Assembly: GCA_018056825.1 (NCBI GenBank)
Contig: JAGPEW010000080.1
Span: forward strand, 1 to 5,111
From: Candidatus Sordicultor aquaticus
GTDB taxonomy: Bacteria > Atribacterota > Atribacteria > Atribacterales > Caldatribacteriaceae
Reading direction: 5' to 3'
DNA: 5,111 nt
Shown here: in pieces, positions 1 through 5,111 of the stretch
Layout of the letters: every line of letters starts with the position of its first letter
Numbering within the stretch: position 1 is the first letter of the stretch
Made by a program: the position numbers and the translations under genes
Notes under the pieces: model-generated
What the model saw: only the letters and a program-made list of their open reading frames with translations
The model's database searches: none
What the model was told of the DNA's origin: nothing

Positions 1-554
1 GAGAAGATGTTGTCTCTATAGTTGTTCGCTTCTTAAGCCCAGCTGATGTGAAAGGTATTACTCTTCTCAGCGTAAAAGGAGGAGAGAATATGTATCTTTA
101 TATGCCGGCTTTCAAAAAAGTGCGTCGGATTGCCAGTTCAGAAAAAAACGAAAAATTCATGGGTACTGACTTTACCTATGATGAGCTAGGAGGAAGCTAC
201 AGCCGAGAAGATTATGATTCAACCCTGGTGGAAGAAACCGAAGAGATATATAAACTGGAGCTTGTCCCTAAAGACCCGGAGTCTAATTACTCTAAGTTAT
301 TAATGGAAGTAGATAAGGAAAAGTTTTATTTCCGAAAAATTGAATTTTACGATAAAGATGGCAATCTGTGGAAAACTCTGGAAATTCCTGAGATAGAAGA
401 AGATGAAGATGGTTCTATTACGGTTAAAAAAATTGACCTTACTGATTTGAAGGAAAACCATAAAACCATCATAGAGATGGAGGAGATAGAGAAAAATATT
501 TCTTTACCTGATAACTTCTTCTCAGTGAGAACCATTCAGCGACCAGAGTTGTGA
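1..554 (+). CDS. Outer membrane lipoprotein-sorting (LolA-like, TP0789-type) protein, 5' truncated by window edge
   Basis: The reading frame is already open at the window edge: the first whole codon is at 3 and no stop precedes it, so the gene starts to the left. The GTG at 48 falls inside a conserved stretch and is not the start. About 183 residues are visible. The segment with FLSPADVKG (in-window residues 10-18), then MYLYMPAFKKVRRI (30-43), then FMGTDFTYDEL (52-62) is characteristic of the TP0789-type LolA-like family, normally about 250 residues, so roughly the first quarter plus the signal peptide is missing. LolA-like proteins are periplasmic half-barrels that bind lipid or lipoprotein acyl chains. 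Members of this subfamily often sit beside MMPL/RND transporters, so a role in passing a hydrophobic cargo across the periplasm is likely but inferred. The C-terminal half is very acidic (IEEDEDGS region). It is followed after 8 bases by the outer-membrane barrel gene, implying one transcript. Confidence 0.85.
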   Translation, partial: EDVVSIVVRFLSPADVKGITLLSVKGGENMYLYMPAFKKVRRIASSEKNEKFMGTDFTYDELGGSYSREDYDSTLVEETEEIYKLELVPKDPESNYSKLLMEVDKEKFYFRKIEFYDKDGNLWKTLEIPEIEEDEDGSITVKKIDLTDLKENHKTIIEMEEIEKNISLPDNFFSVRTIQRPEL

Positions 555-562
555 GGTGAGAG

Positions 563-1855
563 ATGGTGAGAGGTAAAATTTTGATTCTGGTGAGTTTATG
601 CTTGTTTTTCTCCTCGCTTCCTCTGGGGGGGGAAGCGAATGAGATAACTGGGGAAGCTAAAATAGAAGCCTCTTACGACTTAGGAAAAGGTGAAAGTACC
701 TGGGGAGGGAGTTTAGATTTAAAATATAATACTTCTCTCTCTTCCAACTATTATTTTACTACCGACCTTCTCTTCAGTTACCAGAGTGGAGAGTTTTTCC
801 AACCGATAAGAATTAATGAACTTTTTTTACAGGGAGTGGAAGCTCCTTGGAAAGAGATGGACTTTCGTTTAGGACTTCTGGAGATGAGCTGGGGAGCTAG
901 TGATATTATGAGCCCGGTTGATGTTATAAACCCTCGCCCCTTCTCTTTAAGTTTTAGTGAAGATGCATTGGAAAATAAAATTCCTGTTCCTGCCCTGGAT
1001 TTAGAATGGTATCATTCTCAGGATTGGTCGCTAGAGTTTTTCTATCAACCTAGTTTTGTGCCCAATTTTGTTCCTGAAGGATTGGAAAAACAACTTTTAG
1101 GTTATGAGCTGGCTTCTTTGTTGTCAGTTAATCCTCAAAATTTAGCTTTAAACTTAACTAAAGAAGAGCCATTAGTTGATTTTTCTCATCCTATCTGGGG
1201 AGTGAGAGCAAGAGGAATGATAAGTAATGTAGATGTAGCGGTGAGTTATTTACAAGGTTATTATCTTTCTTCTTATCCTCGAGAAACCAATGTTTTTTTG
1301 GGTTTGGATGGTAGTAGTATAGTAGATGTCACTATGGGTTATCCTCAAAGGAGTATGTTGGGGTTGGAATTTCAGGGAGAGTTTCCTCTTTTGGAGGGTT
1401 CTACTTTTCGAGGAGACATTGCTCTTTTTGTGCCGGAACGATGGATAAATTATATAAATATTACTCAACCATCTGGTGAGGTGATTTCTTATCCTCAAGA
1501 AGCTTTTCAAAATCCTTACTGGAAAGCAAGTTTAGGTATTGATTATACAACAGATAATAATACCTTACTAAATTTAATATGGATGTGGGGCAACCCTTAC
1601 GAAGAGGGGGAAGATATTTCTCCTTATCTTTTTCTGACTGCAGAACGTCCTAGCGAAGATAACAAATGGACTGCCTCGCTTGCCTCAGGGGTAAGCCTTC
1701 AGGATGGGAGCATGGTAAACGTGATGGAACTTAGTTATAAGCCAGAAGATAACTGGAACATTTCTCTTACTTATTCTTTCTCGAGCGGAGCTCCGGAAAG
1801 TAAACTAGGAGAAGTAGGGGATAGCTTGTTGTTAGGTGTAAAATACACTTTTTAG
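563..1855 (+). CDS. Predicted outer-membrane beta-barrel protein, DUF1302-like
   Basis: This is a 430-residue protein with a typical signal peptide: a basic n-region (R3, K5), a hydrophobic core at about 6-20, and a likely cleavage after A25 (GEA|NE). The rest is rich in alternating polar/aromatic strands and ends in VKYTF; a terminal Phe on the last strand is the usual BAM recognition signal. Around residues 102-150, the run RLGLLEMSWGASD, then SPVDVINPR, then KIPVPALDLEW resembles the DUF1302 group of outer-membrane proteins (motifs of the type WG.s....pvDv..pr....PVP). I cannot run a profile search, so the family call is by eye. The ATG at 563 has GAGGTGA (553-559) just upstream, overlapping the stop of the preceding gene. 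Tight spacing to the LolA-like gene suggests the two act together, perhaps as the outer-membrane and periplasmic parts of an export system. An 8-G run in codons 21-24 is unusual (see the repeat entry). Confidence 0.78.
   Translation: MVRGKILILVSLCLFFSSLPLGGEANEITGEAKIEASYDLGKGESTWGGSLDLKYNTSLSSNYYFTTDLLFSYQSGEFFQPIRINELFLQGVEAPWKEMDFRLGLLEMSWGASDIMSPVDVINPRPFSLSFSEDALENKIPVPALDLEWYHSQDWSLEFFYQPSFVPNFVPEGLEKQLLGYELASLLSVNPQNLALNLTKEEPLVDFSHPIWGVRARGMISNVDVAVSYLQGYYLSSYPRETNVFLGLDGSSIVDVTMGYPQRSMLGLEFQGEFPLLEGSTFRGDIALFVPERWINYINITQPSGEVISYPQEAFQNPYWKASLGIDYTTDNNTLLNLIWMWGNPYEEGEDISPYLFLTAERPSEDNKWTASLASGVSLQDGSMVNVMELSYKPEDNWNISLTYSFSSGAPESKLGEVGDSLLLGVKYTF
625..632 (+). repeat. Poly-G tract (G8) in the signal-peptide coding region; candidate slippage site
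   Basis: Eight consecutive G residues encode the end of Leu21, Gly22, Gly23 and the start of Glu24 of the barrel protein. It is the longest G or C run I see in the window; others reach five. With 7 G the frame reaches TAA at codon 28, and with 9 G it reaches TGA at codon 27, so a one-base slip either way would truncate the protein inside or just after the signal peptide. Such tracts near the start of surface-protein genes are the usual form of phase-variable loci. Here the role is inferred from position only. Confidence 0.5.
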
Positions 1856-1897
1856 TAAAAATTTCAGAGAGATAGATTTGATTAATAGCTTAGACAG

Positions 1898-1918
1898 CAG
1901 TTAAGTATCACTTAGCTG
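1898..1918. promoter_or_regulatory. 21-bp inverted repeat, candidate TetR operator
   Basis: The arms CAGTTAAGT (1898-1906) and ACTTAGCTG (1910-1918) flank ATC and match at 8 of 9 positions. The repeat lies 34 bases before the start of the TetR gene, and a -10-like TTTAAT follows at 1921-1926 (no good -35 is visible). Length and position suit a TetR-family dimer site, suggesting autoregulation. In RNA the mismatch becomes a U-G pair, giving a 9-bp stem. However, the loop is only 3 bases and the following run (ATTTTAATCC) is a poor U-tract, so a terminator for the barrel gene is the weaker reading. Confidence 0.45.
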
Positions 1919-1931
1919 ATTTTAATCCTCT

Positions 1932-1940
1932 GGAGGAGGT
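1932..1940 (+). promoter_or_regulatory. Strong Shine-Dalgarno for the TetR gene, long spacing
   Basis: GGAGGAGGT is a near-ideal ribosome-binding site and decides the start of the regulator. The only in-frame start close by is GTG at 1953, 12 bases after the end of the motif, which is slightly long. A TTG at 1948 is out of frame. If the first GGAGG is ignored and the second one used, the spacing stays long (13 bases), which with the GTG codon may keep expression low. Confidence 0.6.
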
Positions 1941-1952
1941 TATATAGTTGTA

Positions 1953-2567
1953 GTGGGAAAAAGAGAGAAGATATTAGAAACGGCTAAGAAGATTTTTGCT
2001 GAAAAGAGTTTTTTTGAAGCCACTTTAGAAGATATTTCTTTTCTTTCGGGGGTTAAGAAATCTACTATCTATTATTATTTTGGCAGCAAATTAGAATTAC
2101 TGTTGGAAATTGTTAATGTTATTCTCGAGCAGGCAATAGAAAGCATTGCTACTATTCCTTTTTCTCTAAGTTCCCAAGAAATCTTGGAAAGAATTATTGA
2201 TGGATATTTTGCTTTCTTTTATCAAGAAAGAGATTCTATTTTGATCTTTCGCCGGATAGCTTATGATTTTTTTACTCACCCTGAGGTGTTTCAGGAGCTT
2301 CGCCAATCTTGGCAAAGATTTCGAAAAGTGAGAGAGAATTTAGGGAAGCGGATTGGGGTTTTGGAGACTAAAGGAGGAAGTAAAATAGACGGTCCAGAAA
2401 TTATTCGTATTGTTCTTTCTAGCATCAACGCTTACTGGATAGAGGAGATAGCCGAAGGAAGAGAAATAAAGTTGGAAGATAAAGAAGTTTTCAAAGATAT
2501 TTTTACTGCCTTTATAAAAGTAAAAGAAAACAACGATGGGAAAACAAAAGAATTGGTTAATAGCTGA
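1953..2567 (+). CDS. TetR/AcrR-family transcriptional regulator
   Basis: This 204-residue protein has the standard length for the family. Residues 1-53 form the TetR DNA-binding domain: helix 1 KREKILETAKKIFAEKSF (3-20), then the helix-turn-helix at about 25-44 with recognition helix KKSTIYYYF (35-43) and the conserved GSK.ELL (44-50). The remainder is an all-helical ligand-binding and dimerisation region without recognisable specificity; it includes an FFYQERDS segment and FRRIAYDFF typical of this architecture. The start is GTG, read after the GGAGGAGGT site. It follows the barrel gene by 97 bases, long enough for its own promoter, and a palindrome sits in that gap. Regulators of this type commonly repress a neighbouring transporter and themselves, with a hydrophobic ligand as inducer. 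Control of the upstream export-like genes is therefore a reasonable inference, though their promoter is outside the window. Confidence 0.9.
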   Translation: MGKREKILETAKKIFAEKSFFEATLEDISFLSGVKKSTIYYYFGSKLELLLEIVNVILEQAIESIATIPFSLSSQEILERIIDGYFAFFYQERDSILIFRRIAYDFFTHPEVFQELRQSWQRFRKVRENLGKRIGVLETKGGSKIDGPEIIRIVLSSINAYWIEEIAEGREIKLEDKEVFKDIFTAFIKVKENNDGKTKELVNS

Positions 2568-2636
2568 ACCTTGAGAAATTTTTGTTTTTGTAATTAGCTT
2601 TATTGAAAAGATAAAAGAAAAATTTTTAGTAGGGTA

Positions 2637-2665
2637 TTGCCAAAACGGATTAATCTCGCTAAAGT
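2637..2665 (+). promoter_or_regulatory. Candidate sigma-70-type promoter for the aminotransferase unit
   Basis: TTGCCA (2637-2642, 5 of 6 to the -35 consensus) and TAAAGT (2660-2665, 4 of 6 to the -10 consensus) are separated by 17 bases. Transcription would start near 2672, giving a leader of about 20 bases with the ribosome site in it. The stretch between the TetR stop and this promoter (2568-2636) is A/T-rich and holds no GC-rich terminator or gene that I can see. Confidence 0.4.
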
Positions 2666-2691
2666 ATTTCCTAATAAGGTAGGTGAAAGTA

Positions 2692-3915
2692 ATGAAGGTA
2701 GCAGAACGAGTTAAAAAAGCTTCCCAACTTCAAGACTGGGTGGCAGACCGGGTTTTTCGATTAAAAGGAGAAGGAGCCTTTGAAGTTCTAGCTCAGGCAC
2801 AGAGGTTGGAGAAACAAGGTAAGGAGATAATACATCTGGAGATAGGAGAACCAGATTTTGATACACCTATAAATGTTAAAGAGAAAGCTATACAAGCTAT
2901 TAGAGCAGGAAATACTCATTATGTCCCTTCTGCAGGTATCGAAGAACTTAGAGAAGCAGTATGTGTTTATCTTCGAAGAACCAGAAATATTGAAGTCTCT
3001 CCTGAAGAAGTGGTAATAACTCCAGGAGCTAAACCAGTCATTTTCCTGAGTTTTCTCCTTTTGTTAGAAGAAGGAGACGAAGTTATTTATCCTGACCCTG
3101 GTTTTCCTGCTTACCGTTCTATCATTGAATTTATAGGTGCTAAGGCGGTACCCTTGCGTCTCAGAGAAGAAAATGAGTTTAGAGTAGATATTGACGAGCT
3201 AAGGAATCTTGTTACCAGTAAAACTAAGATGATAGTTATTAACTCTCCTCATAATCCCACAGGTTCAGTTTTAAGCCAGGAGGATATGGAAGCCATCGCT
3301 CGATTGGCCCAAGAAGAAGATTTGCTGGTGTTTACTGATGAGGTCTATAGTGAAATTATTTATGACCAGAAGCATGTAAGCATCTTACAGTTTCCGGGTA
3401 TGAAAGAAAGAACGGTGATGTTGGATGCTTTTTCCAAAAGTTTTGCTATGACTGGTTGGAGGTTGGGATATGCTGTTTTACCTAAAGAATGGACGAAATT
3501 TCTTTCTCTTTTAGTTACTAACTCTAATTCTTGCACCTGTACCTTTACGCAGATAGCTGGAGTAGAAGCTCTTTTGAATGGAGAAGAATCAGTACGGGCC
3601 ATGACTCAGGAATTTCGCCAGCGAAGAGAGTTTATGGAGAAAAGAATGACTCAAATGGAAGGAATAAAAATAGTTAAACCCCAAGGAGCTTTTTATTTCT
3701 TTCCTAATATTACCTATTTTGGTATGACTTCTAAAGAGTTGGCTGATTATCTTTTGAAAGAAGGCGGGGTAGCAGTTTTACCCGGGACTTCTTTTGGCCA
3801 TTATGGAGAAGGCTACTTGAGGATATCATTTGCTAATTCTCTGGAGAAATTGAATCGAGCTATGGATAAAATGGAGGAAGCACTTAGTAAACTTAAAAGA
3901 AGAGGAGGAAAATGA
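2692..3915 (+). CDS. PLP-dependent aminotransferase, class I/II (aspartate-aminotransferase-like)
   Basis: This 407-residue fold-type I aminotransferase has all the key residues (numbered from ATG 2692): EIGEPDFDTP (50-59) in the N-terminal arm, the cofactor-contact loop PGAKPV (111-116), SPHNPTG (185-191) with the Asn that binds the PLP pyridine ring region, TDEVYSE (215-221) with the PLP-N1 Asp and the Tyr, the Schiff-base Lys249 in FSKSFAMTGWR, and the substrate-carboxylate Arg377 in YLRISFA. It is cytosolic and would exchange an amino group between an amino acid and a 2-oxo acid. Relatives are usually named aspartate aminotransferase, but the substrate cannot be read from motifs alone. 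I chose ATG 2692 because AGGTGA (2681-2686) stands 5 bases before it; GTG 2683 would have its ribosome site almost touching. The end has AGGAGG (3903-3908) within the KRRGGK codons, serving the next gene, whose start overlaps this stop as TGATG. There is no clear functional link to the regulator upstream. Confidence 0.92.
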   Translation: MKVAERVKKASQLQDWVADRVFRLKGEGAFEVLAQAQRLEKQGKEIIHLEIGEPDFDTPINVKEKAIQAIRAGNTHYVPSAGIEELREAVCVYLRRTRNIEVSPEEVVITPGAKPVIFLSFLLLLEEGDEVIYPDPGFPAYRSIIEFIGAKAVPLRLREENEFRVDIDELRNLVTSKTKMIVINSPHNPTGSVLSQEDMEAIARLAQEEDLLVFTDEVYSEIIYDQKHVSILQFPGMKERTVMLDAFSKSFAMTGWRLGYAVLPKEWTKFLSLLVTNSNSCTCTFTQIAGVEALLNGEESVRAMTQEFRQRREFMEKRMTQMEGIKIVKPQGAFYFFPNITYFGMTSKELADYLLKEGGVAVLPGTSFGHYGEGYLRISFANSLEKLNRAMDKMEEALSKLKRRGGK

Positions 3916-4067
3916 TGCTGAAAATTATTTTATCTAATTTTAGACGAAAGGGAGATTCTTTGACTCGATCAGAAGAACAGATTATTTTACAAAAGGTTAT
4001 AGATCTTCTTTATGTGGAAGGATTGGAATTTGACCTGAAGATTGAGGATGTGGAATCGATGGATTAA
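3915..4067 (+). CDS. Unrecognised 50-residue acidic protein, coupled to the aminotransferase
   Basis: This short frame begins MLKIILSNFRR and ends LKIEDVESMD. Its ATG at 3915 shares a base with the aminotransferase stop (TGATG), and AGGAGG at 3903-3908 is 6 bases upstream, so translation is probably coupled. The ATG at 3912 is in the same frame but has only a 3-base spacing. A TTG at 3960 with GGGAG (3950-3954) is a weaker internal option giving 35 residues. The N-terminus is basic and the rest acidic and probably helical (TRSEEQIILQKVIDLLY). There is no signal peptide, Cys pair or known motif. The last 71 bases are antisense to the end of the convergent EamA gene, and the terminator at 4113 lies 45 bases beyond its stop. 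I do not recognise a family. The good ribosome site and position argue for a real gene; the short length argues caution. Confidence 0.5.
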   Translation: MLKIILSNFRRKGDSLTRSEEQIILQKVIDLLYVEGLEFDLKIEDVESMD

Positions 4068-4941
4068 ATAATAGTCCTAATTGAGAAAATAAAATTCCTC
4101 CTAGTATAAGAACACACCCCGCCAAAGTTCGGGGTGTGAATTTTTCTTGCCAGAAAAAATAGGAAAAAATAGCAGCAAACACTGGCTCAGAAGCAAATAT
4201 TAACCCGGCGTGGATAGCGGAAGTGTGTTTCTGAGCTTTTTTCTGTAAAGTAAAAGCTAATGCAGTAGCAAATATTCCTAAGAATAAAATATCTTCCCAT
4301 TCTCTTACGGAAAAATAAGGATACATATTTTGGTGGAATAGAATCCCAAATACTAAACTTAAAAGAGCTACTGTTCCCATCTCTATAGTAGCAAGAGGTA
4401 GGCTTTCGTTATCTTTAGTGAATTTTTCTACTAATACTATCTGTAGGGCATAGGCAATTGCTCCCAAAAGAGTGAGAAAATCACCGAGAAGAAATAGAGA
4501 TTTTGTTTCTCCTTTTTGCCAGGTTAAAAACAATAGACCAAGTAGAGATACTATTGTTCCTATTATTGAAAATCGATCAATCGAGGATCGGAGAAGCAAA
4601 AAGGCTAAAGGGGGTACAAGTATTACACTTAGGCCAGTTATAAAAGCAGAACGAGCAGGAGTAGTGTATATCAACCCCCAGGTTTGAAATAGATAGCCAG
4701 CAAAAAGAGATATTCCTAGAAAAATACCACCAGCCCAATTAATCTTCTGCCATTTGGAAAAAAGGGAAATGAGGAGAAGTAAGGTAGCAGCAATAGCAAA
4801 TCTCCAAAAAAGAATAGTAAGAGGAGGGACATTCTCTAAGAGATTCTTCATAGTGACAAAAGTAACTCCCCATATTAAGTTAGCTAAAAGGAGAGAAATA
4901 TCAGACTTAATTGTTAATAGATTAGGATGCCCTTCTTTCAT
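3997..4941 (-). CDS. EamA/DMT-family membrane transporter
   Basis: This 314-residue protein has about ten hydrophobic segments in two EamA repeats. In repeat one, LIWGVTF (22-28), PLTILFWRFAIAA (40-52) and GLIYTTPARSAFITGLSV (89-106) are typical. In repeat two, LGAIAYALQIVLVEKF (159-174), QKKAQKHTSAIHAGLIFASEP (233-253) and FFWQEKFTPRTLAGCVLILGG (262-282) are typical. DMT-superfamily proteins of this kind export or import small metabolites such as amino acids; the substrate is unknown here. The start is fixed at ATG 4941 because an in-frame TAG lies at 4957-4959 upstream and the next Met is residue 31. No Shine-Dalgarno is seen. The family usually ends just after the last membrane helix (about 290); here a polar, Pro-rich tail of 23 residues continues antisense to the small + strand gene. 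The gene is convergent with the aminotransferase unit. Confidence 0.92.
   Translation of the reverse strand: MKEGHPNLLTIKSDISLLLANLIWGVTFVTMKNLLENVPPLTILFWRFAIAATLLLLISLFSKWQKINWAGGIFLGISLFAGYLFQTWGLIYTTPARSAFITGLSVILVPPLAFLLLRSSIDRFSIIGTIVSLLGLLFLTWQKGETKSLFLLGDFLTLLGAIAYALQIVLVEKFTKDNESLPLATIEMGTVALLSLVFGILFHQNMYPYFSVREWEDILFLGIFATALAFTLQKKAQKHTSAIHAGLIFASEPVFAAIFSYFFWQEKFTPRTLAGCVLILGGILFSQLGLLFNPSIPHPQSSGQIPILPHKEDL
4113..4146 (+). terminator. Intrinsic terminator of the + strand unit, inside the EamA coding region
   Basis: A perfect 9-bp stem, CACACCCCG (4113-4121) with CGGGGTGTG (4130-4138), has an 8-base loop and is followed by AA then TTTTTC (4141-4146) on the + strand. This is a strong rho-independent terminator for the aminotransferase and small-protein transcript. 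On the - strand the bases after the stem are TTCTTATA, a much poorer tract, so the signal is directional. It overlaps codons for residues 266-277 of the EamA protein. Confidence 0.8.
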
Positions 4942-4947
4942 AAATAA

Positions 4948-4959
4948 TAGTATATACTA
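4948..4959 (-). promoter_or_regulatory. Perfect 12-bp palindrome holding a -10-like element for the EamA gene
   Basis: TAGTATATACTA is fully self-complementary. Read on the - strand it contains TATACT (4954-4949), 5 of 6 to the -10 consensus, ending 7 bases before the EamA ATG at 4941. That places transcription initiation at or next to the start codon and, with no ribosome site visible, fits a leaderless mRNA. The -35 region at 4977-4972 (TTCTTC on the - strand) is weak. The palindrome could also be a repressor site over the promoter. Confidence 0.35.
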
Positions 4960-5065
4960 CTTATCAATGGGGAAGAAGTTTTGGTTAAGTTATCGATAAA
5001 ACTTTTATAACCCTATTTTTCCAGGAAGAAAGTCTTTTCCATCAAGGTGGTTAAAGCAATAGTCT

Positions 5066-5102
5066 TTATAGAGTGTTTTTATGCTTTTGCGACACTCTAT
5101 AA
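5066..5102. repeat. Inverted repeat with perfect 11-bp arms at the right edge
   Basis: TTATAGAGTGT (5066-5076) and ACACTCTATAA (5092-5102) pair perfectly around a 15-base spacer. There is no + strand gene to the left that still needs a terminator, and the tract after it (CTTTTATGG) is short. On the - strand no T-run follows. It may be a regulatory site, a terminator belonging to something beyond the edge, or part of a mobile-element end; the sequence does not decide. The rest of 4960-5111 holds no gene that I can support. Confidence 0.4.
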
Positions 5103-5111
5103 CTTTTATGG

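Noticed and set aside
48..50. GTG as the start of the LolA-like gene
   Set aside because: The frame is open to the window edge and the residues before it (FLSPAD) are part of the conserved family motif; the gene is truncated, not started, here.
1250..1510. - strand open frame opposite the barrel gene
   Set aside because: Composition is that of a reversed coding strand, with no ribosome site or motif; similar antisense frames at 347-535 and 3360-3602 are rejected for the same reason.
2009..2015. T7 run in the TetR gene (others near 824, 1293 and 2267) as slippage sites
   Set aside because: Several 7-T runs occur in this AT-rich sequence, so they are at background frequency, unlike the single 8-G run.
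2683..2685. GTG as the start of the aminotransferase
   Set aside because: Only a poor, too-close AAGGT precedes it, while ATG 2692 has AGGTGA at the right distance; the difference is three residues.
4984..4990. GTTAAGT matching the left arm of the TetR operator candidate, upstream of EamA
   Set aside because: Only a 7-base half-site in AT-rich DNA; no properly oriented second half at the same spacing.
4472..4999. Two + strand open frames opposite the EamA gene
   Set aside because: They have no ribosome sites and an Arg/Ser-rich, unstructured composition, and they lie antisense to a clearly coding membrane protein.
5024..5040. Hairpin GGAAGA...TCTTTTCC-type
   Set aside because: A 6-bp stem with one wobble pair and a 5-base loop; no T-run follows on either strand. 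It is expected by chance.
5000..5109. Direct repeat AACTTTTAT (5000-5008 and 5101-5109) as a target-site duplication
   Set aside because: Nine AT-rich bases about 100 apart with no element between them; chance is the simplest explanation.

Overview
The window reads as chromosomal DNA from an AT-rich bacterium with an outer membrane. Evidence for the outer membrane is a predicted beta-barrel protein with a signal peptide and terminal Phe, next to an outer-membrane lipoprotein-sorting-like protein. Codon use (many AGA, TTA, ATA, GAA, AAA) and Lys/Glu-rich proteins suggest an anaerobic, perhaps thermophilic, low-GC lineage. The phylum cannot be settled from this sequence. There are no rRNA, tRNA, CRISPR or transposase genes.

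Left part (1-2567, + strand): the 3' part of a LolA-like (TP0789-type) protein gene, then, 8 bases on, a 430-residue outer-membrane barrel resembling the DUF1302 group, then a TetR/AcrR regulator after a 97-base gap. In many diderm bacteria this pair accompanies an MMPL/RND-type transporter and a TetR regulator, forming a predicted envelope lipid or hydrophobic-compound export module. The transporter, if present, would lie left of the window. A 21-bp near-palindrome just before the TetR gene is a candidate operator. An 8-G tract in the barrel gene's signal-peptide region is positioned as a possible phase-variation switch.

Middle (2568-4067, + strand): a fold-type I PLP aminotransferase with its own likely promoter, whose stop codon overlaps the start of an unrecognised 50-residue acidic protein (TGATG). 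A strong intrinsic terminator (4113-4146) ends this transcription unit.

Right part (3997-5111): an EamA/DMT-family membrane transporter on the - strand, convergent with the aminotransferase unit. Its last 71 bases lie antisense to the small gene, and the + strand terminator lies inside its coding sequence. It has no visible Shine-Dalgarno, and a -10-like element sits 7 bases before its ATG, so its mRNA may be leaderless. The final 170 bases hold no gene but contain several palindromes, including an 11-bp-arm inverted repeat at the right edge.

The genes are mostly ordinary families. The points worth a second look are the poly-G tract, the terminator embedded in the EamA gene, and the convergent overlap with the small gene.
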